Shown here one piece after another: positions 55,283 through 64,000 of a DNA stretch of 64,000 nucleotides (position 1 is the first letter of the stretch; the number at the start of each line of letters is the position of its first letter). A model generated the notes under the pieces. The model did not search any database. It was not told where the DNA came from and saw nothing but the letters and a program-made list of their open reading frames with translations. The stretch spans positions 5,303,501 to 5,367,500 of the forward strand of contig OZ004583.1 in NCBI GenBank assembly GCA_963924555.1, given 5' to 3'. This DNA is from Crambe crambe. Its lineage: Eukaryota; Porifera; Demospongiae; Poecilosclerida; Crambeidae. The position numbers and the translations under genes were made by a program.

Positions 55283-56029
55283 TAGCTATGCCACAGCTGC
55301 TGCAATAATGTGCGCTGGGCCCTGTGCGCATGCGTGCAACTGAAAACGTGGCAATTGCAGTGGTGGGTGTGGCTTTACAGAATATTTTGTTGAACGGCAC
55401 ATTCGGTTGAATGAAGTAACTTCGGATAAGTGACCGGCTACTCGGGAAGGAAAAATCGATGGTTGTTTGCTGACTGTAAGGTAAGTATTTTGGCTGACTA
55501 TGAGGTAAGCAATGTCTGCCGGCGCTGATTTTATACTATTTTTCTGCTATCCGTGTGTAATGTTTTGCTGTTGCTAAAAGGTCGATATCTTCCTGATATA
55601 ATCAAAAATAATCTGGTAGTTCCTCTGTTTGTTTAAAAAAATTTTCTGCCACTAGGCAACTAGTCAACACTTCCCATTTATGGAAGTACTAGAATAACCA
55701 CATGTTTACACAATGTATGAGAGGAAACCACACTGGGAGGAATTTAACAGCATAGACATTGATATGGTCACACACATCACAGTGTAGCAAGCTGCTCAAT
55801 ACTCCAATTTGAAATCTTGGACATAGGTTGTGTAGAGCAGAAAATTTGCTACACAATGATGTATGATAAAGCAGCTGACTTCAATTTTTCACTGAAAAAA
55901 AGAAATATAAAACGTTTTTGGATAATCCCTGTTTTAGTCAGGGGTAGTGATATTGACCAATTTGAGAATGAAATCTCTTGTGAAAGTGGTGGCTTTTAGA
56001 AAGCCGGTTAAAAGAAATAGTTAAGCATA
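55283..56029. other. Intergenic, no gene recognised
   Basis: GC-richer patch at 55310-55400 with GTGCGCATGCGTGCAAC. A repeated GGCTGACTATGAGGTAAG or TGCTGACTGTAAGGTAAG word occurs at 55473-55510. No supported coding region. Confidence 0.4.
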
Positions 56030-56195
56030 AAGCATGTAAGGCATGAAATAATAAGTGTCTTTGCAACTGTATGGTGCACACCTGGACTGTCCAGGCACAT
56101 GTAAAAGGAAAGTAAGCACGTAAGGCATGAAATGATAAATGTCTTTGCAACTGTATGGTGCACACCAGGACTGTCCTGGTGCATGTAAAGGGAAA
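56030..56195. repeat. 84-bp tandem repeat, 2 copies, each with a hairpin
   Basis: GTAAGGCATGAAAT...TGTCTTTGCAACTGTATGGT...CATGTAAA occurs twice. Palindromes CCTGGACTGTCCAGG (56091-56105) and CCAGGACTGTCCTGG (56165-56179) differ at paired positions. It lies just past the stop of the Mutator-like transposase and may be its 3' UTR or element end. Confidence 0.85.
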
Positions 56196-57957
56196 TCAAA
56201 AGGCTCCAGCACTGTAGGTCACCCCCTCCGTTTGAGCCTGCTCTTCCTCGATGGTGACCCTGTCAAGCCTCATCTGCCTCCTCCTCTTCTTCACAAGCTC
56301 CTTCCCCTTGTAGCTGGCCATCCAGATCCGATTGTCATCCACCTTATCAAGAAATCTGGATGTCGTTGGCCCGCAGTGATAGTTGAGTCGTTTCAAGACC
56401 CCTCTCAGTGCCCCCATTCCAGAATTGAACGTGATCACCGCCAAGTCCACACACATCTCCACGACTGCAACAGAAGCAAAGTCCGTCTTTGGACAGCGGT
56501 TCCAGATGATGCTGTTGAATGATTCGTTTTGGTTCTGGGTAGCACCAAGGACGCAGCGTTCCATCAATGAGTCCTCTGAGAGGTCAAGAAAGACTCTCTT
56601 CACATACGGGCCAATATCTGGGTGTATTGTCGGCTTCGCTGGGGGAGGAGGTTCGCCCTTCGCTATTGCCCGCTGGTACTTGCACCAGGACTTGTCACCG
56701 GCAGGGCACATGAAGTGCAGAGGACGGTCGTCAGTAGAGTAGGAGTGGTAAAAAAATGGCCATGACAGCTCTCTTCATGGCCTCAGCATTGTTCACATTG
56801 GAGCGGATGGCTTTCCCATAAAACCGCTGAAACTTCTTCATTAACACATCAGTGAGGCGACCTTTCCCTCCCATCCTCACTCGTTTGCCATCCGCCCCAA
56901 AGTGTGGCTTTGCCTTGGCCGTCTTGAGGTGGGCATACATTCTTTTCTGAACATACCCAACACATTCATGTTTGATGATGGGGTGGCTATCTCCATATGC
57001 AGCTTCCATGGAACCTGCCGAGCCGTAAAAGTTCTGGCCACAGAGATGCTGATGACCCTCCCACCAGTCAAGAAACTGTTCTGATGTTGGATCCAAGTGC
57101 CTCTTCGCATTGCATTCATGGCACCACTTGCTCAACACCTCCGTGTCCAGAACCTGACCGGTATCCCATGATGCCACAACCACCACACCATACAGAGATT
57201 GATGGCCTCGCTTCTGCCATGTTGCGTCACAGGTCACCTTCACGTCCACGATCTCGTCCTCATCAGCGTCCTTGCGGAGAAGGGCAGCAGCAGCCGACAT
57301 GTTTGACTGCTTCTCCGCTTCAGTGGCCCTTTTGATATGATCATAATGATAGGAGTGGTGAGTTTGAGTGAGTGGAGGGAGCATTCCCATCACACCAGCA
57401 AAAGTGGCTAGGCCAGACCTTCCCTTGCCCATGACTCTCAATGCCAGAACCGACCTGCGGTTGACTTCCAGATCATCTTCGCAGTAGGGGTCTATAATTT
57501 TAGACTTTTTGCCACACACAGTGCAGCAAATAGCCATCTTAACTACAAACCCCCTTCTGCTAGTCCTGTCTTCAGTCACTGACAGAGGAGAGCCACAACA
57601 AGAGAAGGCACTGACTGCCCTCTTCAGGTTGCTCATCCTGATGAGATGATAATCCCCACAATTGTCCTCAGATGATGGCCCAGGCTGGGAAGAAGCAGCA
57701 GCAGCATCCCTAGAGAGAGCTATCTTCTTGCTGGACCTTGTAGAAAATGCTACAGGTTCATCTGAAGAGGTGGGGGGATGAGCAGAAGTAGATGAAGGTG
57801 GAATGGAAACAGTAGGAGCTGGAGTGGGAAGAGTAGGAGCTGGAGAAGAGGCAGGAGGAGTAGGAGCAGAAGCAGGGGGAGCTGACTTATAGCCACGAAA
57901 AACCTTTGCACGCTTCTTGCGTTTGATGGAAGAAAACTTCACTTTTCTGCCAGACAT
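56196..57957 (-). pseudogene. Mutator-like transposase with one homopolymer frameshift
   Basis: From ATG 57957 the first frame has a basic start (MSGRKVKFSSIKRKKRAKVF), a Pro/Ser/Ala-rich linker (residues about 25-90), a CC..C..C cysteine region (CCGSPLSV, MAICCTVCGKKSKI), then VTCDATWQKRGHQSLYG with the first catalytic Asp, GQVLDTEVLSKWCHECNAKR, ECVGYVQKRMYAHLK and GGKGRLTDVLMKKFQRFYG. It stops at 56731. The next frame (56711-56196) continues with MCPAGDKSWCKYQRAIAKGE, LGATQNQNESFNSIIWNRCP and a basic end. Seven A bases at 56750-56756 (T on the coding strand) would be six in the uninterrupted frame. Between GSAGSMEA and YGDSHPI about 30 residues usual for the family, including the second Asp region, seem missing. 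The family is the Mutator-like transposase domain widespread in invertebrates. Confidence 0.8.
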
Positions 57958-59461
57958 CTTGACATGTGCAGTGATTCAATTTTTCTCAATTTTATGCGTA
58001 ATTAGAATAACATAATTCTACAGGAAGAGTGCTTTATTTTGAGTACTGAAATAGCTTTCTAGCTCAAGCAGTTTGGGAAATATGATGGATCAAACTTAGT
58101 TAGTCTTACCAGAAACTGAATCAGTTTTCTTCTTCAAAATTCCGATTGAACATAAGTAAGATGCATGGATAAAATCCTCCATAACTTGAGTATGGAGTAT
58201 CTAAATGCTTTCAAATTTGAAAAAACAAGTAGTACAGATGTTTTAGAAGGATATAAAGCAAAAAAAATTTTTTGGCTACAATTCAATATATTTGGCCAAA
58301 ACCACCAAAATTGTGGGTACCAACCCCCTTAATAGTACTAGATAAGTTGTGTTATCTTGTTCTTGTGTGTGAAGGTAATTTCAGTATTGCTTCATTAAAT
58401 ACTTGTAAAAAATATTTTGGTATTGAATTTTGTTGTATGTTAGCAGTGGGAAGGACTGTGCATAGGGTAATACTAAATGGGTATACTATGGGGCTATCAG
58501 TTAGCAAAAATGTAGGGGGAAAATGTCTATATTTGTGAAATGCTGAAGGTAATGGGTTAAAAAATTGTGTTTTGTTTAAATACTGATGTGCATCTATAAT
58601 CTTACGACCCGTGAAAATCCTTCCCTCTCCCTTGAAAGACTTCAACTTACTGTATAAAAGGATACAAATAATAATAATAATCAGAGTTCTGGTTGTATGG
58701 GCTATAGGAGCTGGAATCATGCCCTTCTTTCTGGAATAAAGCCTTTTTCCAAAAATCCACTCGATTTAAACACTCTAGTATCATCTTGACATCGTTGATA
58801 CTGAAGTTGAAGAGTGGTAAGTGCCTCTGGAATAGTTGTAACAGACAGACAGACAAACTGAGTACTATAACCCTTGCACATGTGCAGAGGGTTAATACTT
58901 GTCTTGTGCATGCAGAATGATGGGATATTAATTTCTATTTGTGGTTATGTTCAGCCACCAAAATTAATAGTAAAAGCCAATTTAGTAAGCTCTAATAATG
59001 AAATGAGCATACTGGAAGTACAGAGGATGTGGCTGGTGACTGCTGACTCAACTTTTTTTTTTTTTTGACTATCTCAACAGTAATCTTGTAGACCCTAACT
59101 TCCTTCCTTGTGTTGGCATCTGTTTTTTGTATTTTAGTATGTAATTAACACCTACCAACTGGCAGGATTGGCTAAGTAATGAATATGCCTTGTCTATCTT
59201 AAAATATTTATCTGCACACTCCCATATTTTTTTCTTCGTTGATTTTTAGCTCATGTGGACCACCACGTCATGTGTTTGAGTGCCGTTCAAAGTTTTAGTG
59301 TCAGACTCCATTAAGACAAAAAGGGGCCAATTCTTGGATAGGCTGTAGAATTGTGGCCCCTGCCATGAGACCCACTAGTGACTTTTATTTTTCCGCAGGA
59401 GAGGCGTGGGACATGCAAGGCCATCGCTGCACTCCATGCCAGTATTTCGCTGCTACCTAAT
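57958..59461. other. Intergenic with dispersed repeat copy 2
   Basis: 58710-58840 is the second copy of the dispersed repeat at 22055-22185, with about 25 extra bases. The open frame 58272-58538 shows no recognisable domain and is not supported. No other gene seen. Confidence 0.45.
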
Positions 59462-59580
59462 GTAGTGATTAGAGAGATGTTGAGTAAAGATGATACTCTT
59501 GAAGATAGAACTTTTTTGATTGTAGAAGCTTCTCAGTCTAAGCTTGAAATCTACATATTTCTGCTATGATGGAGAACTTT
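59462..59580 (+). pseudogene. Penelope-like reverse transcriptase scrap
   Basis: GTGATTAGAGAGATGTTGA...CTTGAAGATAGAAC...TTGAAATCTACATATTTCTG matches 6534-6650 with indels. It covers the stretch just after the FTNVP motif. Confidence 0.7.
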
Positions 59581-59599
59581 ACAATCAAACATGGAGTAT

Positions 59600-60090
59600 A
59601 TAGACAAATCTCGTCTGCCTCATCGGATGCACCATTGTGTAACTCAAACTCTGAATAAAGCTCACATACCGCCTGTTTAGTGCTTCGTGAAGTTCGACCA
59701 CGACTATTTCCGGCACCAGCCCTCCGGTTCTGTGGTGAAGGAAGGGGAGCATCCTGTCTTATGATAACAAACACATGCACTATTGTGTAACTCAAACTCT
59801 AAATAAAGCTCACATACTTACCACCACAAAGAGCCTATTTAGTGCTTCTCTGAGGGGAACTATCATCAGTACATATACAAGATAACATGCACTATTAATA
59901 TTGTGATTCAAGCTAAACTTACCACCACAAGCTTGTTTTCTACTGTTTCGTTGGCCAAGACTAACCCTCAGCTTCTGTTGTGGTGGGAGCATCCTCTCTC
60001 TCAGGAGAATTACCATCAGCTACATAATCACATGCACTAACATACTTAACTGCCATAAAGAGCCTGTTTAGTGCTTCGTAAATTAGTTGC
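59600..60090 (-). other. Tandemly repeated exon-like units, minus strand
   Basis: Three to four units share CATACTTACCACCACAAAGA-like words, which on the minus strand are a GGTGGTAAGTATG donor, and TTTAGTGCTTCG. Exon-like pieces between them read DAPLPSPQNRRAGAGNSRGR, then TSRSTKQA and LRERMLPPQQKLRVSLGQRN, then SRKQACG. Small basic, proline-rich repeated exons of an unknown gene, or a minisatellite with coding look. Confidence 0.35.
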
Positions 60091-60091
60091 A

Positions 60092-60640
60092 CTATATCAT
60101 ATGCATAGCCATCTCAAGAATTTTCCCAAAGAAATCAGCAATGCAACAATCTTGTTTTTTGTTTTTTTTCACTAAAATATTCTTTGACTTGATGTTCCTG
60201 TGAGGGTTGGATTGCGTCCTGCGGATTGCGTGATGGTAAGTGGCAACAGACTGTTGTGTCGTCTCTGGAAGAACCTCGTCTGAAAGTGTCTTGGGAGTAC
60301 TCCCCTCACCTTTCCTGAAATATTTCACTAAAACCAACTCTTAGTTACCCTTTATAAGCCTGATGTTCCGGGCCTTCATATCTGTCTCAAAACAACATGC
60401 CTCCATCATCATAAACAAGTCCAAGCATAATAGTGAAGCTACTTTAAATCGGTCCTCAACTTCACATATTGTTCCATATCTCTTCTCCTCAGTTCCATGT
60501 CCATTTGCCCAGAAGTCGATAAGCCATAAATTGTGCCATGGGCTTTTAAGTCCCATATAACCATAGGAGGTAGGAGACTCCTGAGGTGACTGTAGTTATC
60601 TGTGCCTTCCTTGTACCACACCCCGCCTATCTATTGTTCT
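60092..60640 (-). pseudogene. Unidentified repeat-family protein fragment
   Basis: Pieces in two frames: SLLPPMVIWDLKAHGTIYGL, STSGQMDMELRRRDMEQYVK, then DRFKVASLLCLDLFMMMEAC and CFETDMKARNIRLIKGN. The first loosely recalls transposase or nuclease segments with HG-x-IY-x-LS-x-G-MD. Not identified. A frameshift at about 60440 separates the two. Confidence 0.3.
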
Positions 60641-61189
60641 GGGAAGATTGGGGTTTCGGTTTCATCCGTATAAAAAATCTGTGCAAGTTTATCACTTAAG
60701 TCGAGCTTAATGGTGTTCTTCTCAAGGATTCTGAATTAGTAATCTAGAGGTATCTTGCCTGTGAAAGACTAGCTGGTTTACATAGTACCACATCAGGGTG
60801 TCTCTTAGAAACCCTTTGCTAACAGGGTGGTCCACCCCTCTATATATCAAGAACTGGTTAACTAAGCTCATGACCTGTTTTTCCATATACCAATAATGGC
60901 ACAGTCAAATATCTTTGGCAAGCACAATAATTTATTGCAAAAAAGATAGATATTTTAACAACATGTCACAATGATAATGGGATTGCTATAAAGTAAAGTT
61001 TATCCTCTTCCTCATCAGTAAGGATTTTAGGTGAACTACTCTTGCATCCATGGCCACTGACACGATCCCCTAATGTGCTCTTTGGTATGCCATGTCTCTA
61101 AGTTCTGCTCTTCTAGTACTCAAAACGTTTAGAAAAAACCTCTATAATGCCCCACTGGCACCACATGGCAATCCTTTGTTGTTGTTTTT

Positions 61190-61440
61190 TCATGTGCTTT
61201 GGACTGGTGCTAAGCATAGGAACTCAGAGAAACTTGTATAAGAAAAACATGTTTTTTCATGAAAGAAAACTCCATCTATGGAGTGGTGTCCACTCCTCAG
61301 GTGGTACATGATGCCTGATTCCATGCTTTTTAATGATTCCACCATGTGCCGGTGTTGATCGAAGGACTTTCCCGCATAAACATATAAAAAAGGAAGTGTT
61401 CTACATACACATATAAAAATCAGCAAATTAATTCAAGAGA
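61190..61440 (-). other. Unidentified open frame
   Basis: 78 codons including FDQHRHMVESLKSMESGIM and YHLRSGHHSIDGVFFHEKT. It looks coding and lies upstream on the same strand as the fragment at 60.1-60.6 kb; possibly one broken gene. Confidence 0.3.
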
Positions 61441-61589
61441 ATAGGGCAGTTTGAGCTGGAGGTGTGAAAGTATTTAAATGAGATTCACTTTCATGTACAA
61501 CATATTTCTTGACATATCCAGCCATGCCTATCTACATGGGATGCAATATAACAACTAGAACAGTAACTTAACAGAGGGGGGAATCCCAG

Positions 61590-61710
61590 GTTTTCACGAA
61601 ATCCCTGTATATGCTAACATGATAGCATAATCACCAAGTAAACTTTTCCATTTTTTTTTCACTATGTTTTTTCTTTGTCATACTTCTCCACTTTTAGTTG
61701 ATACTCACTA
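61590..61710. repeat. Partial duplicate of 62165-62310
   Basis: GTATATGCTAACATGATAGC, ATAATCACCAAGTAAACTT and TTTTAGTTGATACTC occur at both places in the same order. Confidence 0.85.
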
Positions 61711-61766
61711 CCCAGTGCCCAGGATGTGGTTATTGAAATGGGTGTATTTTATGTTTTTTAGGTCAT

Positions 61767-62390
61767 TCAAAGCGGCTCTAAATTTTGGGTCACCAATATA
61801 GTATGTTGTGCCACAAGACAGGTTGGCAACACTGCAGTCCCTACCCCAGGCAGCGAGGTTGGAGGAGAGGAACCCACAACACTTTGAAATTCATCAAGTT
61901 TCATGTTGTGGTACCACCCATCTTCCCTGACCCCATCCGCGTTGAGCACTATGCAGTGTCTGCAAATTCCATCAATTTGGGGGGGGGGGGGTTTCAGGTT
62001 TTCACGAACTCTGTATTGATCCATGAGGCTGGCACCACTGGATAACATTACTCTTGTGAGCAACTCCAACCCTTTCCATTTCAAACGAAATGATAAGCCC
62101 TTTTGACTATTGATGGCATGGTACAAAAACAGAATGTTGGTTGGCTTGAATGGTCCCATCCCACTGCTCACAGTGGAGTATGTATATGCTAACATGATAG
62201 CATAATCACCAAGTAAACTTCTCCATTTCCCCCCCACTAAATCATTATGTTGTTGTTGTTCTCTGTTATACTTCACCTTTAGTTGATACTCCTGCATCAC
62301 TTCCTTGCATATCACCACCACCAACTTCGCCATCCTGGTCTTGAAGTGCGTCTTGACATCGAAGTCTAAGTAACTGTTGTGCCAGTTATT
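61767..62390 (-). CDS. Unidentified protein, 188 codons from ATG
   Basis: Frame 62333-61767, open upstream to about 62390 (SYLDFDVKTHFKTR precedes the ATG). It contains KLVVVICKEVMQEYQLKVKY, GKWRSLLGDYAIMLAYTYST, GPFKPTNILFLYHAINSQKG, a PPPPQ run coded by C/G-rich DNA (61979-61991) and GVREDGWYHNMKLDEFQSVV. Mixed alpha/beta composition, no TM or signal. The family is not recognised. The longest intact non-transposon-like frame outside the array; a piece of it is duplicated at 61590-61710. Confidence 0.4.
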   Translation of the reverse strand, partial: NNWHNSYLDFDVKTHFKTRMAKLVVVICKEVMQEYQLKVKYNREQQQHNDLVGGKWRSLLGDYAIMLAYTYSTVSSGMGPFKPTNILFLYHAINSQKGLSFRLKWKGLELLTRVMLSSGASLMDQYRVRENLKPPPPQIDGICRHCIVLNADGVREDGWYHNMKLDEFQSVVGSSPPTSLPGVGTAVLPTCLVAQHTILVTQNLEPL

Positions 62391-62399
62391 GCTTCAGCA

Positions 62400-63460
62400 C
62401 AAAATCAAGGCAGACTAACACCATGTTATCATTCTCTACTTTTCGAGCAAATATATTAAAGGACCTGAAGTGTGAGAATATAATTTTCCTTAACTATCCT
62501 CTTCTATATTTGATTAGACTGTATTTTTTTCCCTGTAGTCCTAATTCGTAAGTAATGCCATGAACATAAGTGTTGTCATACTTGCTTGTGGTGGAAGCTA
62601 GGAGAGACTTGAGAGCTTCTGTATGTAGGCCAAGACATTTCCTGGCTTTTTGATAAATACCGAAAATCTGGGTGTGGTTGGATAAACAAACTCAAGATGC
62701 GTATCCGTGATTCAGACAAGTCAATTGACTTGCATATACTAGTTTTGATAAACTGTGACCTCTTTGATCATTCTGTGCAGTCCAGCCATTTCGCTTGCTT
62801 TCTTGCATTGTGAAACTATACCTTATCCAAAAATGTATTTCAGTATAATCATGCAGTCCTGGCTTCGTTGGTTTATGAAGCTGTAGAATCATATTGTTTC
62901 CATATTGGCTAACAAAACATGTTTCAATATAATGAGGTAATTAGCTAATCACATCCAGATGGCTGCATATAGTCTTGGGCTATAAGGTGGGGTAATCCTA
63001 GTATTAGTGGTTTGCCCTGCAGAATAGTATGCTGGGTTCAGACATACGTGGCCCTAGATGCACTCTTTCTTCCTCTAAAGTAGTAACCTGATGAAGTAAT
63101 CATCACCCGGACTTTTCACTACAAATTTTAGTGTGGTTGCCGCCTATCACGTGCCCAAGACCCTATATTAATACTACGTCTGCCAAAATTGCTAGCCTCC
63201 CCATTTTTATTAATTTGCGAACTTTTTTATTCCTGCCCTCCAGCCCTCCCTTTAGCTACTGGCTTAGCTAGATACCTTTGCTTAATATGATTCCGAAGAC
63301 TTTGTGATTGAAAGGAGTTCATGATTAGAAGAGTGACTGGGCATCTGCTTTCATGGGGGTCTACAGCATAAACTCTGCAATCTTTTTGCACATCCTTAAT
63401 CTCTTGGATGTCACATATTTGAATTGTATTGTATTTTGGAGTTGTTACTACTAGAGTTTT
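62400..63460. other. Intergenic, no gene recognised
   Basis: No supported coding region; AT-rich with no repeat structure seen. Confidence 0.4.
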
Positions 63461-63469
63461 GCTTCAGAA

Positions 63470-63760
63470 TTGTTAGTCTGTCGGCTGTATTCAAGTCAGT
63501 TTGCTGACTGCCTGAGAATACTGCGTACTCAGAGGAGGCAGCTGTGTGTGGCTGCCCCTGCTGGCCTGGGCCACCAGGGACGTAACAAAGCCAGACAACA
63601 GCCCCCAACCAATCAACCACACCCACCACCACTGATGACCCCACCCATCGATCCAAATCAGATCTCGATGGGACTTGTCACCACACTGATGAATCAGGGA
63701 TACCGTCCACTGACCACGCCCTACTGGGCTCCGTTTCCCCTGGTTGTATTTTTGGTGGGG
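63470..63760 (+). other. Proline-rich open frame, unidentified
   Basis: Reads RNKARQQPPTNQPHPPPLMT, PPIDPNQISMGLVTTLMNQ and GYRPLTTPYWAPFPL in one frame. The composition is clearly coding-like up to about 63740. Beyond that the frame becomes hydrophobic where it overlaps the minus-strand frame. Confidence 0.3.
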
Positions 63761-63769
63761 GGAGGCGTG

Positions 63770-63951
63770 TCCTTATTCTTCCTGGGTCTCGAGTGGTTGT
63801 GGTTTGGGTCGTCCAAACGACAGCTTCCTCTTCTTTCTATCATCAAGTTTGGCCTTCTCCCTCTGGGTGTTTCGGAGGGTCTTTGGTGTGGCCTGTCGGA
63901 GTCTGGCTTCAATGGCTGATTCTTCGGTTGACAGCTTCAGGTAGGTTTGCT
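63770..63951 (-). other. Basic open frame (possible terminal exon), unidentified
   Basis: The minus strand reads LKLSTEESAIEARLRQATPK, TLRNTQREKAKLDDRKKRK, then SFGRPKPQPLETQEE and a stop at about 63770. It is charged and helical. The first 22 bases recur at 63979-64000 at the window edge, so it may be one of several tandem copies. Confidence 0.35.
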
Positions 63952-64000
63952 CATAATGGTATGAAAATTGTGAGTGGAGTCTGGCTTCAATGGCTGATTC

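Noticed and set aside
56008..56212. Overlapping small minus-strand proteins with repeated DSPGVHHTVAKT
   Set aside because: Translations of the 84-bp tandem repeat in several frames; no single frame is favoured.
58272..58538. Plus-strand 88-codon frame
   Set aside because: Hydrophobic, no conserved motif, no paralogue or splice context; not supported as a gene.
60341..60621. pogo-type DDE transposase
   Set aside because: The GTIYGLS-x-SG-MD likeness is short, lacks NxDE and KGE motifs, and the better continuation is a helical protein of unknown family.

Overview
The window looks like part of an invertebrate metazoan genome, most likely a demosponge (an inference). Three things point there: short spliced genes, exons of animal genes (an exosome EXOSC7-like exon and a monoacylglycerol-lipase-like gene), and a dense mix of transposon families known from sponges and cnidarians. 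Those families are a Mag-type Ty3/gypsy element, Penelope-like elements, pogo/Tigger, IS630/mariner-like, hAT and Mutator-like transposases, and DUF6589-type proteins. No prokaryotic operons, rRNAs or convincing tRNAs were seen.

Layout. (1) 0-24 kb is a transposon graveyard. Broken pogo-like, Penelope-like and DUF6589-like pieces are shuffled, duplicated and inverted between 1.6 and 9.7 kb. They are followed by an IS630-like transposase pseudogene (10.6-12.6 kb), a RecQ helicase scrap, AT-rich tandem duplications, a cysteine-rich repeat-family protein (18.6-19.6 kb) and a BEN-like fragment (23.5-23.9 kb). (2) About 26.1-54.9 kb is a segmentally duplicated array built from a unit of the form A - B - A' - (GT)n - C. 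A and B are two related classes of very small two-exon genes. Exon 1 encodes a signal peptide. Exon 2 encodes a few lumenal residues, one transmembrane helix rich in cysteine, and a proline-rich cytosolic tail ending in a PPxY-type motif. Four A genes (27.0, 39.8, 43.5, 50.3 kb) and one B gene (29.4 kb) look intact; two B copies, two A' copies and two C remnants are broken. Each A copy keeps the same upstream block with a TATA-like element and a (TC)n tract directly in front of the exon 2 acceptor. (3) 55-64 kb is again repeat-rich, with a nearly complete Mutator-like transposase carrying one homopolymer frameshift (56.2-58.0 kb), a Penelope scrap and several unidentified minus-strand reading frames.

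The array has been a target for insertions, and the paralogous copies show the sites before insertion. A 4.37-kb LTR retrotransposon with identical 136-bp LTRs, an intact 1337-codon gag-pol frame and a 5-bp target duplication sits inside one C remnant. Several short inverted-repeat elements also lie in the array; one supplies the stop codon of the fourth A gene. A 2.15-kb block flanked by two copies of one such element carries pieces of a monoacylglycerol-lipase-like gene.

Working view: the array is a young, lineage-restricted family of membrane-anchored WW-domain ligands with almost no ectodomain. The PPxY motif suggests recruitment of WW-domain proteins such as NEDD4-type ubiquitin ligases. 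That function is inferred; sequence structure, copy number and insertion histories are read directly.
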